20,393 nucleotides of DNA from CAZRDB01 sp964598695. Its GTDB lineage: Bacteria > Armatimonadota > Zipacnadia > UBA1398. The translations under genes were made by a program, and so were the position numbers. Shown in pieces: positions 1 through 7,996 of the stretch. The notes under the pieces are model-generated. The model did not search any database, was not told the DNA's origin, and was given only the letters and a program-made list of their open reading frames with translations. The first letter of the stretch is position 1, and each line of letters starts with the position of its first letter. The stretch is taken from positions 1-20,393 of the forward strand of contig CAZRDB010000076.1 of assembly GCA_964598695.1 (NCBI GenBank). Direction: 5' to 3'.

Positions 1-171
1 CGGCTGTACCCGCTCAGCCTCGGGATCTACCAGTTCCGCATGGAGCATGGCGCCGAGTACTCGATGATGATGGCGGCCTCGACCATCATGATGCTGCCTG
101 TGCTCACGGTCTTCTTCGTGGCCCAGCGGCACTTCATCCAGGGCGTCACCCTCACGGGGGTCAAGGGCTAG
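1..171 (+). CDS. Sugar ABC transporter permease (MalG-like), 3' end
   Basis: This is the last 56 codons of a membrane permease whose start lies outside the window. The reading frame is open from base 1 to the TAG at 169-171. The C-terminus shows a last hydrophobic segment (MMLPVLTVFFVAQRHF) followed by IQGVTLTGVKG, the characteristic tail of MalG-type inner-membrane subunits of carbohydrate ABC importers (binding-protein-dependent transport family). The family forms the transmembrane channel with a second permease, an ATPase and a sugar-binding lipoprotein; none of these partners is visible here, so the substrate cannot be named. A terminator-like hairpin about 50 bp downstream suggests that this gene ends its operon and is separate from the polysaccharide genes to the right. 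Confidence 0.85.
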   Translation, partial: RLYPLSLGIYQFRMEHGAEYSMMMAASTIMMLPVLTVFFVAQRHFIQGVTLTGVKG

Positions 172-223
172 CGCCGTACCCTCCATCCCTACCGGATCCA
201 CGCCCCAGAGCGGGCGCGAGTTT

Positions 224-247
224 GCCTGTCGGCTGCAGGCTTTCCTT
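224..247 (+). terminator. Probable intrinsic terminator after the ABC permease
   Basis: GCCTGT (224-229) pairs with GCAGGC (235-240) around a 5-nt loop, five Watson-Crick pairs plus one G-T pair, and is followed directly by TTTCCTT (241-247). It sits 53 bp after the permease stop, where a transcript end is expected. The stem is short and the T tract is interrupted, so the call is moderate. Confidence 0.4.
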
Positions 248-274
248 GCCGTGGAGGGAATATCTACTTTAGCT
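246..274 (+). promoter_or_regulatory. AT-rich promoter-like patch upstream of the lipoprotein gene
   Basis: The stretch AATATCTACTTTA (259-271) is unusually AT-rich for this high-GC window. A possible -35 box TTGCCG (246-251) lies 17 bp before TTAGCT (269-274), a poor -10 match. The site overlaps the T tract of the preceding terminator-like hairpin and lies about 65 bp upstream of the lipoprotein start, where a new transcription unit would begin. I see the composition and position; promoter function is inferred. Confidence 0.25.
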
Positions 275-338
275 CGGGTGTGGGGAGGGGCACGCGGGCT
301 ACCGCGCGGTTCGATTCCCCGTGAGAGGAGGTGCACAC

Positions 339-545
339 TTGCGGAGAGCACTGATCGCGCTCGGCCTGTGCGTCGTCTATGCCCTCGTCGGCGTCGGTTG
401 CGGCAGCAAGAAGGAGCCGTATGCCGGGATGAGCCCGGAGGAGCTGAAGGCCAAGCAGGCCGAGGTTACGGCGCGCCAGGCCAAGGACGACGCGGCCCGG
501 AACGCCGGGACCCGCCCGCCGACCGAGAGAAGTGGCGCGAACTAG
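339..545 (+). CDS. Small putative lipoprotein (68 aa), function unknown
   Basis: The start chosen is TTG at 339, because a near-perfect ribosome binding site (AGAGGAGGTG, 324-333) lies just before it. The in-frame GTG at 321 lies upstream of that site and would leave it inside the coding sequence. The protein has a short basic N-terminus (LRRA), a hydrophobic segment, then VGVGC and GSKKE, which is a lipobox-like cleavage site (glycine at -3 is atypical). The mature part is short, highly charged and Ala/Lys/Glu-rich (AGMSPEELKAKQAEVTARQA), likely one amphipathic helix, with a Pro/Thr-rich tail. It would be membrane-anchored and face outward. It lies 54 bp upstream of the pseudopilin gene and is probably co-transcribed. 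I recognise no family. Confidence 0.6.
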   Translation: MRRALIALGLCVVYALVGVGCGSKKEPYAGMSPEELKAKQAEVTARQAKDDAARNAGTRPPTERSGAN

Positions 546-599
546 GCTCGGCCCCTGCACACGCTCGCGCACCACAAGACCACCGGAAGGAGCAGAGAC

Positions 600-1385
600 A
601 TGCACCGACGTGGATTCACGCTTATCGAGCTACTCGTAGTCATTGCTATCATCGCGATCCTGGCGGCGATCCTGTTCCCGGTCTTCGCGAAGGCGCGGGA
701 GAAGGCGCGCCAGACCTCCTGCCTCAGCAACATGCGGCAGATCGGCACCGCCATCCTCTCGTACGTCCAGGACTACGATGAGAAGTTCCCTCGCACCGAG
801 CTGTGGAACCAGACCAACAACCGGGCCTGGTCCTACCACCTCATGGTCTCGCCCTACATGAAGAACACGCAGATCTGGGCGTGCCCCTCCAACCGCAGTT
901 CCAGTGTCTTCAGCGCTCGCCTCAAGAGCGACAACGACTCCGGCGCGCAGGCGCTCGACGGCCAGTGGTTCTGCCTCGGCTACTCCTGGCCCTCGGAGTG
1001 GGACTATGGCACCAGCGGCGCCCCGGACGGCTGGGGCTTCTGCAACACCTACCGCAACGATGTCGGCGCGGTTCCGCTCTCGCTCGTGCAGTACCCCGCC
1101 ACGATGATGATGCAGTGCGAGACCGCCGGCCAGGATGACGGCTGGTGGCCCCACCAGCCCGGCCACGGCCGCGGCTGGGGCCCGTGGGACAAGTTCTACG
1201 GCCACAACGACATGGCCAACTTCACGCTCATCGACGGCCACGCGAAGGCCGTGCGCTGGAGCTCCATGTACAAGACGATCGAGGGTCAGCCGGCCGCCTG
1301 GATCTGGGGAGTCGCCTCCGCCGACCAGGCCTACTGGATCGGCGTCGACAACCTCAACTACGAGGTCTCCAACGGCTTGCCCTAG
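600..1385 (+). CDS. Prepilin-type N-methylation protein with H-X9-DG domain (pseudopilin, DUF1559-like)
   Basis: This 261-aa protein starts with the class III signal MHRRG|FTLIE, where prepilin peptidase cleaves after Gly and methylates Phe, followed by the hydrophobic helix LLVVIAIIAILAAILFPVFA and the conserved KAREKARQTSCLSNMRQI stretch. The C-terminal half is rich in Trp, Gly and Tyr. Near residues 202-213 it has the signature His-X9-Asp-Gly (H-NDMANFTLI-DG), which defines the H-X9-DG pseudopilins expanded in Planctomycetes, Verrucomicrobia and Armatimonadota. Such proteins are expected at the envelope as minor pilin-like or type II secretion-like components, but their exact role is unknown. 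The ATG at 600 follows a GGAAGGAG site at suitable spacing. It follows the small lipoprotein and ends at a strong nested hairpin. Confidence 0.9.
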   Translation: MHRRGFTLIELLVVIAIIAILAAILFPVFAKAREKARQTSCLSNMRQIGTAILSYVQDYDEKFPRTELWNQTNNRAWSYHLMVSPYMKNTQIWACPSNRSSSVFSARLKSDNDSGAQALDGQWFCLGYSWPSEWDYGTSGAPDGWGFCNTYRNDVGAVPLSLVQYPATMMMQCETAGQDDGWWPHQPGHGRGWGPWDKFYGHNDMANFTLIDGHAKAVRWSSMYKTIEGQPAAWIWGVASADQAYWIGVDNLNYEVSNGLP

Positions 1386-1463
1386 GGCGCCGTCCCTCGC
1401 TCGAAGCGTTCCCGGCGACCGCCGCTCCCCCCGGGGACGGCGGTCGCTCCGCGTACGGCGCCC
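1385..1463 (+). terminator. Nested hairpin downstream of the pseudopilin gene
   Basis: An outer perfect 9-bp inverted repeat, GGGCGCCGT (1385-1393) with ACGGCGCCC (1455-1463), encloses an inner perfect 10-bp stem, GCGACCGCCG (1415-1424) with CGGCGGTCGC (1438-1447). The inner stem is extended by a TCCC/GGGA pairing around a 4-nt loop. The structure begins at the last base of the pseudopilin stop codon and ends about 100 bp before the next gene. No T tract follows, so it may be a U-tract-independent terminator or a 3' mRNA stabiliser. Confidence 0.5.
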
Positions 1464-1562
1464 GCCGGCGGGAGCAGGGAACGGCCCGCGGGGGACCGTA
1501 TCCAACGGTGTGGCGCGACCGCACGAGCCACCGGCCCGCCTCGCGCCCGGGAAGGCCACGCG

Positions 1563-3701
1563 ATGAAGCCGACACGCTGCATGCTGTTCGCACTCCTGCT
1601 GCTCCTTCCGGCCTGGCCGCCCGCGCCGGCCCGGGCGCAACCGACGCCCATCGGTCCGGGGGTCACCTACGAGCGGATCGTGCGCCCCGAGGGCCCGTGG
1701 GTCGTCGATGTCGTGCGCATCGAGCGCACCACCGAGCGCGTTGCCGTTGCGCCGACGCTCGCACGGGGCAAGGTGCTCGGGCGGTCGACGGTGCGCGAGC
1801 AGCTTCCCCCCGCCACCGTCACCGAGCGGCCGATCGCGGCCGTGAACGCCGACTTCTTCACGATGGCTGGGCCCGAGGCCGGAGTGCCCCGGGGCCTCCA
1901 CGTGGAAGCCGGCAGGTTGGTTCACGCAGCCTCGACCTGCCCGACCGCGTTCCTCGGCCCCGGGGGCGCCATCGAGTTCGGGGACGCCAGGCTGCGCGCG
2001 GCGCTGACGGCTGCGGATGGATCGACCGCATCGATCGAGGCCGTCAACCAGGCCGCGCCGGAGGGCGCCCTGGCCCTGTACACCTCCGACTTCGCACCGG
2101 ACGCCTTCGAGCCTTCGGGCGTCTCGGTCATCGTGCGGCTGTCCGGCCTCCCGGTCCGTCCCAACTGCGAACTGGCCGGCGAGGTCGTGCGGATCGCCGC
2201 TGCCGGACCCGTTGCGGTCCCCGCCGATGGGGCTGTTCTGGCCGGCTCCGGCGCCGCCGTTGCGTTCCTGGAGAGCCTGGCGGCGGGCGAGGCCGTGCGT
2301 CTAACGGTTCGCGTCGAGGGGATGCCGGAGTGGTGTACGGGAGCCGTCGGCGGCGGCCCGATGCTGATCCACGCGGGCGCAGCGGTACCGACGGACAACC
2401 CGCGCCATCCTCGGACGGCGATCGCCTACAACGAGCGGGAGATCCTCCTCGTGACCGTCGATGGACGCCAGCCCGGCTGGAGCGTCGGCGTGGACTTCGC
2501 CGAACTGGCCCGGATCCTGCTCGACCTGGGCTGCACGGAGGCGCTGAACCTGGACGGCGGCGGCTCGACGACCTGTTGGGTGCGCGGCACGGTGAGGAAC
2601 CGCCCGTCCGATGGTTCGCCTCGTCCCGTCGCGAACGGTCTCGCCGTGGTGCTCACCGGGCCCGTAGGGCCGGCCGTGCGCCTCGAAGTCGAGCCGCGCG
2701 AGGTCTGGGGCCTCCCGGGCGCCCGCGGCAGCCTGCGGGTGGAGGCGACGGACGCCGACTGGAACCCGGTCCCCGCCGAGCAGGTCGCCGTGAGCGCAAC
2801 GGGTACGGCATCGGTGCTCGCCGACGGACACGTCGCGCTCGATGCGCCGGGCGAGGCCACACTGACGGTCTCGGCGGGGGCGCTCACACAGCGGGTCCCC
2901 GTGCGGGTCGTCGCCGGGCCCAGCACGCTGCGGCTGTCGTCCTCCGAGCCGATTGCGGCGCCCGGAGACCGCCTCACGCTGGCGCTCGAGGCACTCGGGC
3001 CGAACGGTCAGTCCCTCCTGGTCCCCGATACGATGGCCCCGGACGTGGCCGTGGATCCCGCCCTCGGCACGGCAGCCCTCGGGCGAGACGGGACCATCGA
3101 GATCGCCGTCGCCGAGACGGCCTCCGATGGCGCGGTCTCCGTGCGGGCGATGGGGGCGAGCGCCACGGCCTCGGTCCGTGTTGCGGGGCCCGTTCCTCTG
3201 CTCGATGGCTCCTCCCTCGAGCCGGTCCGGTTCACTTCCTTCCCGCAGGAGAACGCGCCGACAGGGGCGCTCCGGCTCGCCACGGAGGCCGACGGCAACG
3301 CCTTCGTCGCGATGGACTACGCTCTCGGGAGTGCCAACGCCACCCGCGCCGCCTACGCGCGGCTCGACCGCGACCTCGGCCGCGTGCTGGGTTTCTCCGT
3401 CCGCCTCCGATGCGAGGGGCCAGACCCGTGGGTCCGGCTCGCGTACATCGATGGCAATGGCACCCGGACGACCGTCTCGATCGCCGAGCGCCTCAGCGCC
3501 GCGGAGGGGGCGTGGCGCACGTTCCGGGTCCGGCTGCCCGATGGCGTGAAGGCGCCCGTACGGCTGGAGTCCGTCTACGTTGTCGAGACCGACGCGGCTC
3601 GCCGACCCAGCGGGACGCTCTGCCTCGACGACCTCACCGCCTACGTTCTGGCCGACGATCCGGAGGCGGCCGCTGCATCCGAGGTGGGCAAGGCGGCCTA
3701 G
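1563..3701 (+). CDS. Secreted phosphodiester glycosidase (NAGPA domain) with Ig-like and C-terminal beta domains
   Basis: This 712-aa protein has a signal peptide (residues 1-25, cleavage ARA|Q). Residues about 30-365 form a NAGPA/DUF2233 phosphodiester glycosidase domain, shown by NADFF (95-99), GGGPMLIH (263-270), RHPRTAI (281-287), LDGGGSTT (330-337) and PVANGLAV (355-362). The eukaryotic family member removes GlcNAc from a sugar-phosphate diester; bacterial members act on exopolysaccharide or wall-polymer diesters. Residues about 370-460 and 460-555 look like two Ig-like beta domains. Residues about 556-700 look like a jelly-roll module, possibly carbohydrate-binding, although I see no firm signature. 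The protein probably acts outside the cell on a surface polymer. It lies just upstream of another secreted protein and near polysaccharide genes. ATG 1563 follows GGGAAGG. The NAGPA call is firm; the substrate is unknown. Confidence 0.88.
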   Translation: MKPTRCMLFALLLLLPAWPPAPARAQPTPIGPGVTYERIVRPEGPWVVDVVRIERTTERVAVAPTLARGKVLGRSTVREQLPPATVTERPIAAVNADFFTMAGPEAGVPRGLHVEAGRLVHAASTCPTAFLGPGGAIEFGDARLRAALTAADGSTASIEAVNQAAPEGALALYTSDFAPDAFEPSGVSVIVRLSGLPVRPNCELAGEVVRIAAAGPVAVPADGAVLAGSGAAVAFLESLAAGEAVRLTVRVEGMPEWCTGAVGGGPMLIHAGAAVPTDNPRHPRTAIAYNEREILLVTVDGRQPGWSVGVDFAELARILLDLGCTEALNLDGGGSTTCWVRGTVRNRPSDGSPRPVANGLAVVLTGPVGPAVRLEVEPREVWGLPGARGSLRVEATDADWNPVPAEQVAVSATGTASVLADGHVALDAPGEATLTVSAGALTQRVPVRVVAGPSTLRLSSSEPIAAPGDRLTLALEALGPNGQSLLVPDTMAPDVAVDPALGTAALGRDGTIEIAVAETASDGAVSVRAMGASATASVRVAGPVPLLDGSSLEPVRFTSFPQENAPTGALRLATEADGNAFVAMDYALGSANATRAAYARLDRDLGRVLGFSVRLRCEGPDPWVRLAYIDGNGTRTTVSIAERLSAAEGAWRTFRVRLPDGVKAPVRLESVYVVETDAARRPSGTLCLDDLTAYVLADDPEAAAASEVGKAA

Positions 3702-3792
3702 CGCGACGCAACAAGGAGCGGCGCCCGCTCGTCCTAGCATCGGCCCGCCACGGAGGCGGCGTCCCCCGAACTCGGAAGGAGGGGTACGAGCG

Positions 3793-6339
3793 GTGCGCAG
3801 ACGCGGATGCGGCTTCCCTGCCCTCCTGGCCTGGGCGTGGCTCGTCGGCGCGGTGGCGGCCGCCGGCCCGGATCTCATCGACCCGGTCGGGCTCCCGAAC
3901 CAGCGCCTGGCGCCGACCGCGCACGTCGACCTCGCGCTGCCTCCCCTCCCCCAGCGGGAGGGCCTCACACCCGTGCTCCGCTTCCGTGCCGTTGCCTCCT
4001 CCCACGGCCCTGCCGGCTGCGGCTTCATCCTCGCCGTCTCGCTCAATGGCAAGGGCCTCTCTCGCTTCACGGAATCCGACGCGGAGCGCCTGGTCGGGCG
4101 GAGCCCCTCGTTCGCGCTGCGGGACCGTGCGAGCGAGTTCCAGGTCTTCAACGGCTCCTGCCTGATGCTTCTGTATGCGCCCTCGCTCGACACCGCCGAC
4201 CAGATGACGGAGGACGGCCTTGGCAGCCGCTTCTGTCTTGTGCTCACCGATGCCGCGCGGGGCGTCGACGGCAACACCCTCACGCTGCGCAACGTGCTGC
4301 CCGAACCGCCCGCGCCCGGGGCCGGTTACGCGGCCGTGGCCGAGATCGAGGTCGGCTGGATCCGGGACGATGCTCTCCCCCAGCCGCCGAACGAGGTTCC
4401 CGCGCGAGGTTCGCTCGCGGAAGCCCCCCAAGGCGACGGCATCGGCCTCCGCGTGGCAAGCGGCGGGGGGTTCTCCGTCCGGAGCGGCGCGGGTCCCGAG
4501 CTGATGGTTGAGACCGCCGTCGGCCTGTCGGCCGACGGCCCGTCCGATCTCCTCGCGCAGGAGCGCGATCCGGGCCAGGGCGTGGGCGGCGCCGTCTCCG
4601 TCACCCCGGCGGACGATCGTGGCTACCGCCTCGTCGCGGCATGGGCCTCTCTCCGGCTCGAGCGCACGCTGCGGGTCGAGGGCGACCTCGTTCGCTGGCA
4701 CGAGCGCTGGGAGAACCTTGGCGACAGCGCCGCGGGCGTGCCCTTCCGGCACCGTTTGTTCCTCCGGGGCGAGACAGCCGAGGCATGGCTCTCGGGCTCT
4801 CGCGAGAACAGCGCGCTGGCCGGGATGTCGCAGAACCCGACGGTCTTCCTCGGCAGTACCACGAGCCCCGGCGCCGGCGTCGGGGTCACGGCCGAGAGCG
4901 ACTGGCTCCGGTTGCTGCAGTCGTGCCGGGCCCGCGGCGGGGTGGTCCAGCTCCACTCGAACTCGCTCGCTCTCGGCCCGGGCCAGGCCATCGAGCTGGA
5001 GTGGACGGTCGCCCCGGTTGCCGATGGCGGCTACTGGACGTTCCTGAACGGCCTCCGCACTCGACGCGGCCTCAACGGGCGCACGCTCGATCGGCCCATC
5101 TTCTTCGGCTTCGACGAAGCGCCCGGCGGCGTTTCCGAGGAGGACACCCTCCGACGCTCCCTCGGCCACCTCGGCCCGGTCGCCGTGATCCTTGGGCCCT
5201 GGATGCGGCTCGAGATGGACCGCGACACGGTGCGGGCGGGCGAGTACCCCAAGACCGCGCCGGGAGCACCGCCGACGGCCGGACCGTGCCCCGATCTGGA
5301 CGTCGACGCCTACCTCACGTTCGCCCACCGCGACGCGGCGTGGCAGCGGTTCGCCCGGCGCGTCGGGGCGATCCGGGCCGCGTGCCCCGAGGTGCTGCTC
5401 CTTCAGGACATGCACCCCGCCATGGAGATCGTCTACAAGCCGGCGCTCGACCGCTGGCCCACGGCCGGAGACGCGATCCGCGACGCGCGGGGGCGCCCGT
5501 TCGAGGACCCCACCTACACCCGCGCCTGGCTCAGAGACTTGGCCACCGAGGGCTGGGGGGTTCTCTACTTCGTCCCGCGTGACGGGTCGCCCCACCTCGC
5601 GGAGCTGCTTGCCAGCATGGCGCGCAGCCTGGAGAAGGCGCAGGTCGACGGCGTCTACTGCGACGAGTTCAGTTGGGGCTATGCCCAGCGCGGCTACAGC
5701 CGCTACGACTACTCGCGATCGGACGGCTACTCGGCCGACCTTGACGCCTCCGGCCGCCCCGTGCGGCTCAAGAGCGACAACGCGGCCGACACGGCCTCGG
5801 CCCAGCGGCAGCTCGTGGAGGCAGTCACGGGCCGCGGCAAGCTGTTCCTCGCCAACGGAGCGGCCTCGCTTGCCGAGATCGACCGGCTGCCGTACATGCG
5901 AATGGTCGAGGGGGGCAACGGGAGCGCGTGGTTCGGGAACTCCCACCTCAACCCCGTGCCGCTTGTGCTCGGGAACATGGGCGATCGGTCCACACTCGCG
6001 GGGATCCTCGCGAGCGTGCGGGAGTGCGTCGCCCAGGGCTGCGTCTACCTGCCGGTGCGCACGAACCTGCTGCTTCCGGGGCCGGAGAGCTTCGTCTGCA
6101 AGCAGTATCCGCTCACCGTGCGCGAGATCCGGCCGGGCGCGGTGATCGGCGAGGAGCGGGTGATCGCGGTCCGCTCCGGCGGCTACCCGCCGCCGGGGCG
6201 GCCGGGCGACGTGGTCGTGCTGACCTACGACGCCTCCGGCGAACTCGCCACCCGTGTGCGGCTCGGGGGCGCCGTCGACGCGCTCCCGCTCGATGTGCCC
6301 AAGGGGGGGCTCGTGATCGCCGAGGCGGTCGGGCCCTAG
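3793..6339 (+). CDS. Large secreted protein with probable TIM-barrel glycoside-hydrolase-like domain
   Basis: The start is GTG 3793, preceded by GGAAGGAGG, giving 848 aa. Residues 1-25 are a signal peptide (VRRRG, hydrophobic core, AVAAAG). Residues about 30-430 appear all-beta, as in the N-terminal sandwiches of large glycosidases. From about 436 the pattern fits a TIM barrel: FFGFDE (437-442) as a first strand, VLLLQDMHP (strand ending at Asp539 and His541), and DGVYCDEFSWG (Asp624-Glu625), where the acidic pair at a strand end is a typical catalytic position. Later strands include LFLANG and MRMVEGG, and a small beta domain ends the protein. I cannot place it in a named GH family. With the upstream NAGPA gene it probably forms a secreted polysaccharide-processing pair. 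Its stop codon overlaps that of the convergent polymerase gene. Confidence 0.7.
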   Translation: MRRRGCGFPALLAWAWLVGAVAAAGPDLIDPVGLPNQRLAPTAHVDLALPPLPQREGLTPVLRFRAVASSHGPAGCGFILAVSLNGKGLSRFTESDAERLVGRSPSFALRDRASEFQVFNGSCLMLLYAPSLDTADQMTEDGLGSRFCLVLTDAARGVDGNTLTLRNVLPEPPAPGAGYAAVAEIEVGWIRDDALPQPPNEVPARGSLAEAPQGDGIGLRVASGGGFSVRSGAGPELMVETAVGLSADGPSDLLAQERDPGQGVGGAVSVTPADDRGYRLVAAWASLRLERTLRVEGDLVRWHERWENLGDSAAGVPFRHRLFLRGETAEAWLSGSRENSALAGMSQNPTVFLGSTTSPGAGVGVTAESDWLRLLQSCRARGGVVQLHSNSLALGPGQAIELEWTVAPVADGGYWTFLNGLRTRRGLNGRTLDRPIFFGFDEAPGGVSEEDTLRRSLGHLGPVAVILGPWMRLEMDRDTVRAGEYPKTAPGAPPTAGPCPDLDVDAYLTFAHRDAAWQRFARRVGAIRAACPEVLLLQDMHPAMEIVYKPALDRWPTAGDAIRDARGRPFEDPTYTRAWLRDLATEGWGVLYFVPRDGSPHLAELLASMARSLEKAQVDGVYCDEFSWGYAQRGYSRYDYSRSDGYSADLDASGRPVRLKSDNAADTASAQRQLVEAVTGRGKLFLANGAASLAEIDRLPYMRMVEGGNGSAWFGNSHLNPVPLVLGNMGDRSTLAGILASVRECVAQGCVYLPVRTNLLLPGPESFVCKQYPLTVREIRPGAVIGEERVIAVRSGGYPPPGRPGDVVVLTYDASGELATRVRLGGAVDALPLDVPKGGLVIAEAVGP

Positions 6340-7778
6340 AGCCGGGGCCTGCGCGGCGGGCTCGTGAGGCGCCTGGGTAGCGGTCGGCTGGGGGCCGTCC
6401 CCTCGGCGCCCGGTGGACCGCCTGCCGCTCGCATCCGCGTGCGCGGCGCAACCCACACGAGGACGGCGACCGCGAGGAAGCCGCCACCGATGAGGCCCTG
6501 GTGAAGCGCGCCGTTGCTCCAGTACCCGGCGGCGTAGGAGAAGATCAGGCCGGTGGCGAGGACGAAGTACTCCTCGCCGGCGAGGCCGTCGAACCAGCGC
6601 CAGATCCGGCCCATGATCCACGATTCAACGACCACGCCGATCGGGCCCCAGTTGGCGAAGGCGGTGGCCCAAGCGTTCGCGTTGGCCACCAGGTCGCTGT
6701 TGCCGCGGTAGACGCTGCCCACCAGCGCCGAGATCGGGTGGCTGTACGGGTAGTAGCCGAGCCATCGCAGGTAGAAGGTGTCCCCGAACCGCGCGTACGG
6801 GTGGGTCGAGAAGAAGTCGAAGTACCACGTGGTGAGCTGCCCGGGCACGACGATCCCGCGGTGGGTCACGAGGGCATTCACGACCAGGCTGCGCGTCGCT
6901 GCCCCCAGGATCACCAGCGCTGCCAGGCCGAGTACCCCCCAGGCCACGGGCCACTCGAGGAGTCTGCGTTGCCACGCGAGCAGCAGGATCGCGGGGGGCA
7001 GGAGCAGCAGCACCTTGTGGGAAGTCTGGCAGTAGAGCCACAGGGCGCTGCCGAGCGCGAGGACTACGAGCCACCACTTGCGGCGCGAGGCCCCGTACAC
7101 GAGCAGCAGGGCGTTGATCCCCTTGCCCATGAGTTGCATGAGCATCTGAGCCAGCGTCTCCATGCCTCCGCCACCCGAGCCGGCGGACAGCTCGCTCCGC
7201 ATCTTGTACACGTCCTGGAACGAGATGAAGCGCGTGGGGATCCCGTACACGGCGGTGAGCACGGCCAGGCAGACGGCGGCCGTGGCCGCGACGCCCCACC
7301 AGAACACCCTCGGCGGCAGCGGGAACGGCTTCGTGTTGACCCCCGGGACGACCACACCGGCGCGGGTCACGGCCGAGGCGAGGCAGAGCAGCCCCACGGC
7401 CCCACAGGCTTGGACATCGGTCAGGTCGGTGCGGAGCCGCACCATGACCACGCACGAGGGTGCGGTGACGAAGACGTACATCACCCAGTAGGCGATGTCC
7501 GACGGGCGCCGGATCCGGTAGGGCAGCCAGACGGCAGGCAGGCACGCGCAGAGGAGGGCCGTAGCCAGGACGGCGTAGCTGCGCTCCTGGTGGGTGATGC
7601 CCATGTAGCCGAAGACACGCAGAATCTCGGTGTTGTAGGCCCACGCCAGACCGACATGCAGCACCACGACCGCGATGAGCAGGTGGAGCCGCTCGACGTA
7701 CAGCCGGCCGCCGACCGCCGCGGTCATTTCCGCCGCGGGATCGGCTCCTGCCACGGGGCGGGCTGCGCTGCTTGCCAC
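6336..7778 (-). CDS. Wzy-like polysaccharide polymerase / O-antigen ligase-type membrane protein
   Basis: This is a roughly 480-aa hydrophobic protein with about ten or more predicted transmembrane segments and a large central loop. The loop (residues about 215-245) contains FISFQDVYKMRSE and a Gly-rich run. A second loop has YFDFFSTHPYARFGDTFYLR, and near the C-terminus comes NANAWATAFANWGP, resembling the conserved end region of O-antigen polymerases. Family sequences are poorly conserved, so the call rests on topology, that motif and the divergent neighbour, a Wzx-like flippase. It would join exported repeat units outside the inner membrane. GTG 7778 was chosen because GAGGG lies 8 nt upstream; ATG 7727 is the alternative start, and the longer open frame upstream has no good site. 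Its TAG shares the CTAG palindrome with the stop of the convergent secreted-protein gene. Confidence 0.7.
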   Translation of the reverse strand: MASSAARPVAGADPAAEMTAAVGGRLYVERLHLLIAVVVLHVGLAWAYNTEILRVFGYMGITHQERSYAVLATALLCACLPAVWLPYRIRRPSDIAYWVMYVFVTAPSCVVMVRLRTDLTDVQACGAVGLLCLASAVTRAGVVVPGVNTKPFPLPPRVFWWGVAATAAVCLAVLTAVYGIPTRFISFQDVYKMRSELSAGSGGGGMETLAQMLMQLMGKGINALLLVYGASRRKWWLVVLALGSALWLYCQTSHKVLLLLPPAILLLAWQRRLLEWPVAWGVLGLAALVILGAATRSLVVNALVTHRGIVVPGQLTTWYFDFFSTHPYARFGDTFYLRWLGYYPYSHPISALVGSVYRGNSDLVANANAWATAFANWGPIGVVVESWIMGRIWRWFDGLAGEEYFVLATGLIFSYAAGYWSNGALHQGLIGGGFLAVAVLVWVAPRTRMRAAGGPPGAEGTAPSRPLPRRLTSPPRRPRL

Positions 7779-7852
7779 GTTCACGTCCCTCGATGACCGG
7801 TACCGAGCGGTCCGCCGGCGCCTCGCCCGATCCGGCCCGGCGGATCGCCTCG

Positions 7853-7861
7853 ATGATAGCA
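7853..7861 (-). promoter_or_regulatory. Possible extended -10 promoter for the polymerase gene
   Basis: On the minus strand TGCTATCAT (7861-7853) matches an extended -10 element (TGn plus TATCAT, 5 of 6 to TATAAT). It lies in the 218-bp divergent region between the polymerase and flippase genes and would give a leader of roughly 65 nt. No good -35 is present, as is allowed for extended -10 promoters. I found no convincing promoter for the flippase on the plus strand in this interval. Confidence 0.3.
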
Positions 7862-7996
7862 TGAGCGGTGCACTCGGTGGGCCGGGGCGCCGCCGGAGGA
7901 CAGACGGCGCGCGAGCCAGAATAGGACTACTCGCGACCGCGCGGACCCAACTCGCGCACGGCGCGTCCATGGGAAGGCAGGAGCTGGCGTACGCGC

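Noticed and set aside
271..329. tRNA-like segment: GGTTCGATTCCCC looks like a T-arm and AGCTC like a D-arm
   Set aside because: The T stem has only 4 of 5 pairs, there is no matching 5' acceptor strand, and no proper 7-nt anticodon loop with T33 fits between the arms. A chance match is most likely.
1145..4165. Long open frame of about 1000 codons on the plus strand
   Set aside because: It is Arg/Pro/Gly-rich with no family motifs and runs antiphase to the pseudopilin and the NAGPA gene, which have signal peptides, motifs and ribosome sites. It is a high-GC shadow frame.
3634..6621. Long open frame of about 995 codons on the minus strand opposite the TIM-barrel gene
   Set aside because: Low-complexity Arg/Gly/Ala/Val composition, no recognisable domain and no suitable start signal; a mirror of the real gene's codon bias.
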